Source: an uncultured Dyadobacter sp.
Lineage (GTDB): Bacteria; Bacteroidota; Bacteroidia; Cytophagales; Spirosomataceae
Assembly (NCBI GenBank): GCA_946481035.1
Contig: CAMLNK010000084.1
Location: forward strand, 1 to 9,457
Reading direction: 5' to 3'
Length of the DNA: 9,457 bases
Shown piece by piece: positions 1 to 5,602 of the stretch. Within the stretch, counting starts at the first letter, position 1; every line of letters starts with the position of its first letter. A model generated the notes under the pieces. That model was not told the DNA's origin, ran no database searches, and saw only the letters and a program-made list of their open reading frames with translations. A program made the position numbers and the translations under genes.

Positions 1-1
1 G

Positions 2-256
2 GGAGCGGTGGATGGTAACAAAGTCATGACGGTTTACCCGAATCCGGTTTCCGGCGAACTATCGGTTATTTCTCAGTCGGATTTGGTGTATATTCAGTTG
101 ATCAATTTGAAAGGTGAAACGGTTTCCACCCAAACCCGAAACCAGTCGAAAATCAACAACCTGGATGTTAGCCGGCTGCCTGTGGGCACGTATATTGTGC
201 GCACGAAGGATATTCACGGCCAGATTTACAAGTCGAAAGTGGTTATACAGCGATAG
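2..256 (+). CDS. C-terminal end of a T9SS-secreted protein (type A sorting domain), 5' truncated
   Basis: The reading frame is open from the left edge (first full codon at base 2) to a TAG at 254-256, so about 84 residues are visible and the N-terminal part lies outside. What is visible is almost entirely a Por-secretion type A C-terminal domain. It has a V-Y-P-N-P-V motif at visible residues 11-16, then alternating beta strands (LVYIQLINLKGE), then LPVGTYIVR and a short basic tail ending KVVIQR. In Bacteroidota this domain directs cargo through the type IX system across the outer membrane and is usually removed or linked to a surface glycolipid. The catalytic or binding part of the cargo cannot be told from this piece. 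A GTG at base 8 could be mistaken for a start, but it lies just ahead of the sorting domain with no signal peptide, so I treat it as internal. Confidence 0.88.
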   Translation, partial: GAVDGNKVMTVYPNPVSGELSVISQSDLVYIQLINLKGETVSTQTRNQSKINNLDVSRLPVGTYIVRTKDIHGQIYKSKVVIQR

Positions 257-279
257 CGCGGCCAATGAGGTGGCCGCGC
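256..279. terminator. GC-rich hairpin between convergent genes
   Basis: A perfect 9-bp inverted repeat, GCGCGGCCA at 256-264 and TGGCCGCGC at 271-279, encloses a 6-base loop. It fills the 30-bp gap between two convergent genes, and its first base is the last base of the upstream stop codon. No T-run follows on either strand, so it is not a classical intrinsic terminator. A bidirectional termination or mRNA 3'-end role is inferred from position. Confidence 0.55.
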
Positions 280-286
280 CTTGCCG

Positions 287-1906
287 TTACCGGTTTTGGC
301 TTCCGACCGTTCGCCCGAATGCGCTCATAAACGGGCGCATATCCATTTCTGCGATATTGAGGTTGGATTTTCGGTAGTAGAACTTCGTCCCGAAGCGCGA
401 CGCGTGAACCGGGATTTCACAGTGGGCTACCGGCAGGTTGTCGGTTTTATCCACGACGAATGTCTCCTTATTGTTGCCCAAAAATCTGAAATCGGCATTT
501 TCGAGGTAATTCCGGTACAGGATATTCTTGTCTACCTTTTCGATAAGTACAAAATCATTGTTGAATTTCAGGATGTCACCGGCCTCCGAGTGGATATAAT
601 AATGGTCGCGGTCGAGGCTTAGCTGTAAGCAGGCCGAATCTTTTTTGGCAAACAACTCGTCCGATACGAACGATCGCATTTCATTGTCGGCGGGCATGTC
701 CACGATGTTTTTTTGGGTCAGTCCTTCGGGCGAAAATTCGTGAATTTCCAGCTTATCGCGGTAGAGGAGAAACAAGTCGCGGCCCTGGATCATATAGTCC
801 GTAAAGTAATTTTTGCGCTCGGCCCAAACCTTCATGAAAAGCTGCCGGCCGGTGGCGGCATCGAATGCTGCAATAAACGGCGTACCGAATCGTGCCGGGC
901 GGCCATATTTCATCGCATACCCGGTATTGATCATATACAGCACATTGCCCTCCCTGAAAAGATGTGATTTACTGGTTTGTTTCTCGTTGAGGTCGGTGGA
1001 CCAAACGGTTTTGCCATCCATCGAAAGGCAGCTGATTTTGTTCTTGGCAGCGAAGAAAACGGTGTCTTTACTGAAAACAGGATTGGAGCAAATATCCAGG
1101 AAAAGGTTCATGTAGGAGCTTCCGCCGTAAGGCATTGCATAGCCGTAATATGCCCCGCCGCTCAATGCGCCGCTCGCAGCGCCCAATGCAACACCCGTGA
1201 GTACCGCGAGCCCGACGCGCCCCATATCCACCTTTTCGGCATGCGATACGCGGTCCACGGACCATCCCTCTCCATCGGTAACCCGCACCAAATGCAGGCC
1301 CGACGACTTGATCAGCGCCGTTTCGTCGTCCAGCATTTGCAGGTCCTGCCAGCCATACATTCCAGGCACATACCTGTGCCAGACCTGCCGGCCATTTTCC
1401 AGGTCGATACCCTGCATGACTTTGAAACCGCCATCTTTCAAGTTGTAGCAAAATGCACGGCCCAGCTCCGGAAAAACTTTGAATGCGATTCCTTTCGAAG
1501 TCCAGAGCGGCAAACCATTCTCCGGATTGAGCCTTTCCAGTTTGTTGCCCCGCTGTTGGAGCATTACATTGCCGTCCAGCAGCAATTGGCCTTGCGCGTA
1601 TTTGAATTTTTTCTGCCATTTGGGCTGTCCGCTGGCAGGATCGAAAACCATCACTTCGCCTTTCATGGTCCACATTTCCTTGTTCGGATTTTTCTTGCGG
1701 AGCATCACTGCAAACGCCCCTTCGTCGGCCAGCGGATGAACGCGGTAGACGGGCATTCCAAAACCAATTTCCCGTCCTTTCAGCGGAGTGTTCGTCCTGA
1801 AATCAATCCCGGTTTGCAGGTCATTGAAGGTAGGCTGGATTTTAGATTGGGAAAACGTGTCGGCAACTGCGTGAAGCAGCAAAAACAGCAATAGAATTTT
1901 TTTCAT
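287..1906 (-). CDS. Secreted PQQ-like beta-propeller (outer-membrane-assembly-like repeat) protein
   Basis: This is a 539-residue protein. An N-terminal signal peptide (MKKILLLFLLLHAVADTFSQ, cleavage near residue 20) points to export. Several blades carry the PQQ-like pattern D-x-x-[ST/N]-G-x-x-x-W: FDPASGQPKW at 88-97, LNPENGLPLW at 126-135, IDLENGRQVW at 167-176, LSMDGKTVW at 294-302 and FDAATGRQLF at 348-357. Such propellers usually act as protein-interaction scaffolds; true quinoprotein dehydrogenases need further metal and PQQ ligands, which I do not see, so no enzyme activity is claimed. Oddly, a glycine/alanine-rich hydrophobic stretch (about 231-263, containing LGAASGALSGGAYYGYAMP) lies between blades three and four. 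The C-terminal half (about 365-510) is poorly conserved in motif but beta-rich. There is no T9SS tail and no lipobox. The ATG at 1906 fits the signal peptide; there is no clear Shine-Dalgarno site, as is common in this phylum. The specific role is unknown. Confidence 0.82.
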   Translation of the reverse strand: MKKILLLFLLLHAVADTFSQSKIQPTFNDLQTGIDFRTNTPLKGREIGFGMPVYRVHPLADEGAFAVMLRKKNPNKEMWTMKGEVMVFDPASGQPKWQKKFKYAQGQLLLDGNVMLQQRGNKLERLNPENGLPLWTSKGIAFKVFPELGRAFCYNLKDGGFKVMQGIDLENGRQVWHRYVPGMYGWQDLQMLDDETALIKSSGLHLVRVTDGEGWSVDRVSHAEKVDMGRVGLAVLTGVALGAASGALSGGAYYGYAMPYGGSSYMNLFLDICSNPVFSKDTVFFAAKNKISCLSMDGKTVWSTDLNEKQTSKSHLFREGNVLYMINTGYAMKYGRPARFGTPFIAAFDAATGRQLFMKVWAERKNYFTDYMIQGRDLFLLYRDKLEIHEFSPEGLTQKNIVDMPADNEMRSFVSDELFAKKDSACLQLSLDRDHYYIHSEAGDILKFNNDFVLIEKVDKNILYRNYLENADFRFLGNNKETFVVDKTDNLPVAHCEIPVHASRFGTKFYYRKSNLNIAEMDMRPFMSAFGRTVGSQNR

Positions 1907-2092
1907 GAACAGGTTATGGAACTGATAAGTGAGGTGTTTTAATTTATAAATATCGAAATTAATTTTATAAGTACTAGCAGTTACATAAGGCAGCTGTTGC
2001 GTGGATAACCAATTTTATAAATGGTGAGACACATAATAAGGTTAATGTGTAAATTAGGCTGGATTCTTTGAGAAATACCAAAACGAAAGCCT
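1907..2092. promoter_or_regulatory. AT-rich divergent spacer with repeated TTTATAA motifs and an inverted repeat
   Basis: This 186-bp spacer lies between the divergent propeller gene and the 71-residue membrane protein, so it should hold both promoters. AATTTTATAA occurs twice, at 1961-1970 and 2011-2020, exactly 50 bp apart. The inverse TTATAAA lies at 1944-1950, forming an inverted repeat with TTTATAA at 1964-1970. A second inverted repeat, ACACAT (2029-2034) and ATGTGT (2045-2050) around 10 bases, lies about 43 bp before the plus-strand ATG. I found no good TAnnTTTG -7 element on either strand; ATTCTTTG upstream of the plus-strand gene is only a partial match. Use as an operator is inferred from position. 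Confidence 0.35.
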
Positions 2093-2308
2093 ATGTGGAG
2101 TGATAAGATATTATACGGCTTAATTGCCGTGGTGTACGGCTGCCTGGTGTTGACGCATTTGTGGCCTTATGTGAGTCAGGCTTGGACAGCTTATCGGGAG
2201 GGACGGCCTGTTCGGGGTGCCCCCAGATCCGGGAAAAACAAGCTGATCGCCGGTAGCTTGGCTTTTCTGACGGGCGTATTATGGGTTTGGCAGTATTTTA
2301 GACATTAG
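2093..2308 (+). CDS. Small two-helix membrane protein, unknown function
   Basis: This 71-residue protein does not match a family I recognise. Residues about 6-27 (ILYGLIAVVYGCLVLTHLW) and 50-68 (KLIAGSLAFLTGVLWVWQY) are hydrophobic and long enough to cross the membrane. The connecting loop (about 34-49) carries several Arg and Lys residues and no net acidic character, so by the positive-inside rule it should be cytoplasmic with both ends outside. The ATG at 2093 is the first in frame. The upstream AAACGAAAG is at best a weak purine-rich ribosome site. The gene has its own divergent promoter region and a strong terminator 20 bp after the stop, so it is probably a single-gene transcript. Good coding form plus the terminator make it a real gene rather than a chance frame. 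Confidence 0.68.
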   Translation: MWSDKILYGLIAVVYGCLVLTHLWPYVSQAWTAYREGRPVRGAPRSGKNKLIAGSLAFLTGVLWVWQYFRH

Positions 2309-2326
2309 CACTTATGGATCAGACGT

Positions 2327-2370
2327 AGCAAAGCCCTGCAAATGAGATATTGCAGGGCTTTGTTTTTTTT
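2327..2370 (+). terminator. Intrinsic terminator of the 71-residue membrane protein gene
   Basis: CAAAGCCCTGCAA (2329-2341) and TTGCAGGGCTTTG (2350-2362) form a perfect 13-bp stem, extendable by two weaker pairs, with an 8-base loop. Eight T residues follow at 2363-2370. This is a textbook rho-independent terminator for plus-strand transcription. The minus strand has no T-run after the hairpin, so it serves the convergent lipoprotein gene less well. Confidence 0.92.
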
Positions 2371-2386
2371 GCTGATGAAATGCTGT

Positions 2387-3598
2387 TTAGAGCGGTACAA
2401 ACGAATTTTCGTACATCAGCGCGATAACGGTCGGATCTGAAATGTCGCTCTGAGGCGAATTGGCGAATACCGCTACCTGCACTGGGCCAAAGTCGATAAA
2501 AATCGTTTCGCAATTATAGCCGACCCCGCTTTTATAAAAATAGCTGCCATGCGTTCCGGTAAGTTTACCATCAAAACCAAGCAGTTTAGTTTTCATCAGG
2601 TTGAGCTCTGTGGAAGTAAGTATTTCGTTTTTAGCAACTTTTGAGGATAGTTTTCCGAATTGGGATGCGCTCAGATATAAGCCGGTAGCCCCACAGTCCC
2701 AACGAACGATTGGCTTGTCGATGCCCGGCTCATCCCCATTTCTGGTCGGGTAGCCCTGCGTGGACTGGCTTGGACTGATCGGCCCCGTTTGTGCCCAGGC
2801 TTGCCAGTCGATTACGGTTGGGGTTTCAAGCCCGGCAGGAACAAATACATTGTTGCGTACAATGTTGCGAAAATGATCGCCATATACCATGAAGTTGTCG
2901 GGAGTTGCATTCAATTCGTTCCATTTAGTCGCATTCCCTTGTTTTTTGAGTTCGGTTGCTTCCACATAGGGCAGAATGATTCCAAGGAGCAAATAATTGA
3001 TATTGTTATTTTGCTTTGCTTTTGCGTTAAAGATAGTTTCATTAACAGGTCCTTCCACAGTCAATTTAACTTTATCCCAGTGATTCGGATAATAAATAAG
3101 GCCTGTTTTGTGTGCTAAAAGCCGTTCGAAATCCAGCTCTTTAAATTGCGGACTGGGTACCCAATCTTTGGGAAGATAATTCCAGACTTTTGTCGTAATG
3201 GATAAATTGTATTTTTTGAGAATTTTCATGGCGGCGATGGCGGTCACGTATTGTGTAGTGGTTGATATCTCTTGTTTCACCGCGGCACCGTGCAGTTGAA
3301 AGTTTCCTTCGAAATGTTTTCTGGCAAAGCCATCGCCTCCATTGGCCTGGAAAAATACTTCGCCGTTATTGTAGATTGCGTAACCGAAACCAACCTGATC
3401 TTCCAGGTAGTTTTCTATTTTGGTTGCAAATGCATTAACGTCAAGTTTGGTAGGGAGCCCCAGCTTGGCGTTATCGTTATCTCTTTCTGTTTGTGATAAT
3501 TCTTCTGTCGGGATGAGTTCTTCTTTGCAAGAAGTTGTGAGCAATACTGCGGCTGCGAAAATGCCCAGGCTTATTGATTTAAAAAATGGTCGTTTCAT
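2387..3598 (-). CDS. Beta-lactamase/serine-hydrolase-fold lipoprotein with degenerate active site
   Basis: This is a 403-residue protein. The N-terminus is a lipoprotein signal: basic MKRPFFK, a hydrophobic core, then LTTSC with the lipidated Cys at 24. The next residues, K-E-E, resemble the lipoprotein export signal that puts lipoproteins on the cell surface in Bacteroidota. The body follows the class C beta-lactamase/D-aminopeptidase/esterase pattern: a helix TAIAAMKILKKYNLSI (119-134) leading to WNYLP, then RLLAHKTGL (159-167, family form HLLSHTSGL), NINYLLLG (199-206, family YSNxNYLLLG), GATGLYLSASQFGKLS (303-318) and GTHGSYFYKSGVG (348-360). Aligned without gaps on I-x-S-x-x-K-x-x-T-A, the nucleophile Ser becomes Thr113 and the Lys becomes Gln116; the second-motif Tyr becomes Asn197. 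The fold seems intact, but ordinary hydrolase chemistry looks unlikely, so it may bind peptidoglycan or another ligand. It stands alone, with a -7 promoter element 44 bp upstream. Confidence 0.8.
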   Translation of the reverse strand: MKRPFFKSISLGIFAAAVLLTTSCKEELIPTEELSQTERDNDNAKLGLPTKLDVNAFATKIENYLEDQVGFGYAIYNNGEVFFQANGGDGFARKHFEGNFQLHGAAVKQEISTTTQYVTAIAAMKILKKYNLSITTKVWNYLPKDWVPSPQFKELDFERLLAHKTGLIYYPNHWDKVKLTVEGPVNETIFNAKAKQNNNINYLLLGIILPYVEATELKKQGNATKWNELNATPDNFMVYGDHFRNIVRNNVFVPAGLETPTVIDWQAWAQTGPISPSQSTQGYPTRNGDEPGIDKPIVRWDCGATGLYLSASQFGKLSSKVAKNEILTSTELNLMKTKLLGFDGKLTGTHGSYFYKSGVGYNCETIFIDFGPVQVAVFANSPQSDISDPTVIALMYENSFVPL

Positions 3599-3641
3599 CG
3601 CTAACTGGATTTGAGTATGGATACTTGTTTAACTTATATGA

Positions 3642-3649
3642 CAAAGGTA
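3642..3649 (-). promoter_or_regulatory. Bacteroidota -7 element (TACCTTTG) of the lipoprotein gene
   Basis: Read on the minus strand this is TACCTTTG, an exact match to the Bacteroidota TAnnTTTG -7 consensus. It lies 43 bp before the ATG of the serine-hydrolase-fold gene, which gives a 5' leader of roughly 35 bases. No clean TTG-type -33 element is seen at the usual 19-21 bp spacing. Confidence 0.6.
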
Positions 3650-3716
3650 TAGCGAAGACAAAAGCCCATTTTTTAACAGTTTTGTAAAAAGAATAAAAAA
3701 GTATAAATGGAGATTT

Positions 3717-3734
3717 GGGGGTGGGGGAGCGGGG
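3717..3734 (+). repeat. G-run cluster 3' of the AraC-type gene
   Basis: Three G-runs of 5, 5 and 4 bases are separated by T and AGC. The cluster lies on the plus strand, which is the template strand for the flanking minus-strand genes; their transcript would be C-rich here. It falls in the 166-bp gap between the AraC-type gene and the lipoprotein gene. A short inverted repeat, GGCAG (3742-3746) and CTGCC (3761-3765), sits beside it at the AraC stop codon. No standard terminator with a T-run is evident in this gap. Confidence 0.4.
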
Positions 3735-3764
3735 AGATGCCGGCAGGAACCGCCGTGAAACTGC

Positions 3765-4625
3765 CTAATGAGATTGTTTCCGGAATGCGTCTGGCGAGTA
3801 TCCTGTATGGTTCTTGAAGAAGCGGATAAAATACGAGGGGTCTTCATAACCCAGATGCCAGGCAATGTCCTTAATCTGATTGGACGTTGCCAGCAAGTAT
3901 CGCTTGGCTTCCAGGATAATCTGTTCGTTGATTAGCTCGGCGGTGGTTTTACCGACCGATGCTTTGGTGATAGCATTCAGTTGATACACCGAAAGGTTTG
4001 TTAACCGGGCATATTCCGAGACGCTTTTAACCCGGGTGATGTTCGTTTCGAGCAATCTCAATAATGCTTCATAACGCTCCTGCGTGTACGTGGAACCGCC
4101 CGTTGCGGGCTTGCCCGAAACGGGGCTTTGCCGTGCGAGCTCTATCACGAAAAGTTCAAGGGTTGCTTGTATGGCCTGAATATATCCGTCTTCCTTTGCG
4201 GTATATTCTGCGAAACTGTTCGAAAGGTAGCCAATCAGCTTTTTGAAACGGCGCTCATTTACCTCGCAGTAGTTTTGGGATGTAACCTTCTTCCACAGCT
4301 GTTCGGAAACAGGATTTTGGGGCCTGTAAAACGAATTATCGAACTCCGACAGATATCCTTTACAATTTGCCGCCAACTGCAATCGGTGGACCTGCCCTGG
4401 CCGAAGGATGAAGATTGTATTCTTCTGAATTTCGTGTTTTACGAAGTCGATTTCGTGAGTCCCCTGTCCTTCTTCTATTGCAAGAATAAAATAGAAGTCG
4501 TGCTTGTGATGTTCATGCACGAGGTTTTCCCCTTTCAGCACAGCGCTGAGTTCCCTGATACTGAACCGGCCCAGGTTGTGATTCTGGTGCGTATGCGCGA
4601 TATGCCTGACAGGTATCGACTTCAT
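3765..4625 (-). CDS. AraC-family transcriptional regulator
   Basis: This 286-residue protein has the usual two-part AraC plan. Residues about 20-100 form a cupin-like sensor domain, with H-E-H-H-K-H-D-F-Y at 38-46 and I-L-R-P-G-Q-V-H at 73-80, typical of the AraC N-terminal jelly roll. Residues about 185-284 hold the DNA-binding domain. Its first helix-turn-helix is SVSEYARLTNLSVYQLN (201-217). The second is QIKDIAWHLGYEDPSYFIRF (250-269), followed by the family signature FKNHTGYSPDAFRK. The ATG at 4625 is preceded by AGGAGA (4629-4634) and gives a full sensor domain. The gene is divergent, across 89 bp, from the membrane-protein/SDR pair, so that pair is its most likely target, probably alongside autoregulation. 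The ligand is unknown. Confidence 0.93.
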   Translation of the reverse strand: MKSIPVRHIAHTHQNHNLGRFSIRELSAVLKGENLVHEHHKHDFYFILAIEEGQGTHEIDFVKHEIQKNTIFILRPGQVHRLQLAANCKGYLSEFDNSFYRPQNPVSEQLWKKVTSQNYCEVNERRFKKLIGYLSNSFAEYTAKEDGYIQAIQATLELFVIELARQSPVSGKPATGGSTYTQERYEALLRLLETNITRVKSVSEYARLTNLSVYQLNAITKASVGKTTAELINEQIILEAKRYLLATSNQIKDIAWHLGYEDPSYFIRFFKNHTGYSPDAFRKQSH

Positions 4626-4628
4626 TAT

Positions 4629-4634
4629 TCTCCT
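4629..4634 (-). promoter_or_regulatory. Shine-Dalgarno site of the AraC-type gene
   Basis: On the minus strand this reads AGGAGA, ending three bases before the ATG. It stands out because most genes in this window lack a recognisable Shine-Dalgarno site. The spacing is shorter than ideal. It supports the chosen start. Confidence 0.45.
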
Positions 4635-4678
4635 ATATAACTCAATTTTCGTCCTATCGCCCGGCCTTTATCGGGAGC

Positions 4679-4686
4679 TACCTTTG
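4679..4686 (+). promoter_or_regulatory. Bacteroidota -7 element (TACCTTTG) of the membrane-protein/SDR operon
   Basis: TACCTTTG matches TAnnTTTG exactly and lies 28 bp before the ATG at 4715. A small inverted repeat, CCCG (4660-4663) and CGGG (4672-4675), with TATCG repeated at 4655-4659 and 4669-4673, lies immediately upstream. That is where an activator such as the divergent AraC protein would bind (inference). No clear -33 element is present, which fits an activator-dependent promoter. Confidence 0.55.
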
Positions 4687-4714
4687 CATTGATCGGAAAA
4701 AAGCGAAGAAAGTT

Positions 4715-4945
4715 ATGACAATCAGAAATAAAATAATTGCCTCTTTAAAAATTTGGGTGGTGATCTACCCTTCTATTACGCTCTTCCTTTATTTTCTGGG
4801 TGAGCCTTTGTCGGCGTTGCCGCTCTACCAAAGGACGCTCATACTTACCATTTTACTTGTTCCCTGGATCGTTTTTGTCGGGCTCCCGGCGGTTAACAGC
4901 TTTCTTGGCCTGCTATCGGCAAGGCGTGAAAAATATCTAAATTAA
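4715..4945 (+). CDS. Small two-helix membrane protein, first gene of the AraC-divergent operon
   Basis: This 76-residue protein has a short basic N-terminus (MTIRNK) and two hydrophobic segments: about 10-28 (SLKIWVVIYPSITLFLYFL) and 41-65 (TLILTILLVPWIVFVGLPAV region). It ends in a basic tail, SARREKYLN. Both ends being basic suggests that both lie in the cytoplasm. Small proteins of this shape often accompany AraC and oxidoreductase genes in this phylum, but I cannot name a function. It starts 28 bp after a good -7 element, and its stop is only 12 bp before the SDR gene, so the two are almost certainly co-transcribed. The start has a weak purine stretch (GCGAAGAAAG) upstream. Confidence 0.75.
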   Translation: MTIRNKIIASLKIWVVIYPSITLFLYFLGEPLSALPLYQRTLILTILLVPWIVFVGLPAVNSFLGLLSARREKYLN

Positions 4946-4957
4946 TATTCAATAAAA

Positions 4958-5554
4958 ATGAAAATAGTAGTCGTAGGTGCAACGGGCACCATGGGTAATT
5001 ACCTTGCAGGGGAGTTTGAAAAGGACCATGAAATCGTTCGCGTTGGTCGCAATGGCGGGGACATCCGGACGGATATTACTTCGCTCGAATCCATAGAAAA
5101 TCTCTTCGACCAGGTAGGCAGTTTCGACGCGCTTATTTCTACTGCCGGGCCTTCTTATGTAGGTCCATGGAAAAGTATGACCGATAAGGAATTCAGGAAA
5201 GGCCTGGAAGGAAAGCTGATGGGCCAGATCAATTTGGTACTTGTGGGCCAGCATTATATTAATGCAAAGGGGTCGTTCACATTGATTGCCGGTGCGTTGA
5301 CCACTGATCCGCAACGAAACTTCGCGAACGCCGCCGCTGCCAACGGGGCAATTGAAGCGTTTGTGAGAGCCGCCGCGATAGAACTGGAAAATGGCGTGAG
5401 GATCAATGCAGTGAGCCCAACCGTGATTGAAGATTCTCCGCAATATTTTCCCTATTTCCCGGGCGAGGTACCGGTCACGATGAGAGAACTGGAATATGGT
5501 TTTAGGAAAAGCGTATTCGGGGCTAACACCGGGCAAGTAATTACGCCACGGTAA
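4958..5554 (+). CDS. Short SDR-fold protein (Lin1944-like) lacking the catalytic Tyr-x-x-x-Lys
   Basis: This 198-residue protein has a Rossmann start, KIVVVGATGTMG, with the glycine motif G-A-T-G-T-M-G at 7-13. An N-A-G-like turn, S-T-A-G-P, is at 61-65, and the closing strand RINAVSPT at 148-155 is typical of classical SDRs. This supports NAD(P) binding. Aligning the helix GAIEAFVRAAAIEL (130-143) with the SDR active-site helix puts Ala125 where Tyr should be and Asn129 where Lys should be, and no clear catalytic Ser is present. From memory, this matches an SDR subgroup named after Listeria Lin1944, described as lacking the usual active-site residues and of unknown function. At about 200 residues it is shorter than the usual 240-260, mainly at the C-terminus. 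It is the second gene of the operon facing the AraC regulator. The substrate is unknown. Confidence 0.88.
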   Translation: MKIVVVGATGTMGNYLAGEFEKDHEIVRVGRNGGDIRTDITSLESIENLFDQVGSFDALISTAGPSYVGPWKSMTDKEFRKGLEGKLMGQINLVLVGQHYINAKGSFTLIAGALTTDPQRNFANAAAANGAIEAFVRAAAIELENGVRINAVSPTVIEDSPQYFPYFPGEVPVTMRELEYGFRKSVFGANTGQVITPR

Positions 5555-5569
5555 ATCTGCATCCGTTTC

Positions 5570-5599
5570 AAGGGCATTACCTGAGCTGGTAATGCCCTT
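5570..5599. terminator. Perfect 12-bp hairpin between convergent genes
   Basis: AAGGGCATTACC (5570-5581) and GGTAATGCCCTT (5588-5599) pair perfectly around a 6-base loop. The hairpin occupies the 48-bp gap between the SDR gene and the convergent 124-residue gene. Only scattered T residues follow on the plus strand (ATCCTATTTC) and none on the minus strand. A shared bidirectional terminator is the likely role, without a strong T-tract. Confidence 0.7.
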
Positions 5600-5602
5600 A
5601 TC

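Noticed and set aside
1068..1673. 201-codon minus-strand frame inside the propeller gene
   Set aside because: It is a second frame of the same strand within a well-supported gene, with an Arg/Cys/Trp-rich translation and no recognisable motif.
977..1894. 305-codon plus-strand open frame antisense to the propeller gene
   Set aside because: It is a shadow of the 539-residue minus-strand gene, which has a signal peptide and clear PQQ-type repeats; the antisense translation is rich in His, Arg, Pro and Cys with no domain, start signal or promoter.
287..1906. Propeller gene considered as a PQQ-dependent dehydrogenase or BamB
   Set aside because: Only the blade signature is visible; the dehydrogenase ligands are not seen, there is no BamB lipobox, and the length and hydrophobic insertion do not fit BamB.
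3629..3865. 78-codon minus-strand frame overlapping the AraC 3' end
   Set aside because: It reads an alternative frame of the AraC helix-turn-helix region and then non-coding C-rich and T-rich DNA.
4128..4640. 170-codon plus-strand frame antisense to the AraC gene
   Set aside because: The minus-strand frame encodes both AraC helix-turn-helix motifs and the family signature; the antisense frame has no start context and no motif.
4949..5536. 195-codon minus-strand frame antisense to the SDR gene
   Set aside because: The plus strand has the G-A-T-G-T-M-G motif and SDR strands, while the antisense product is Cys/Arg-rich and without motifs.
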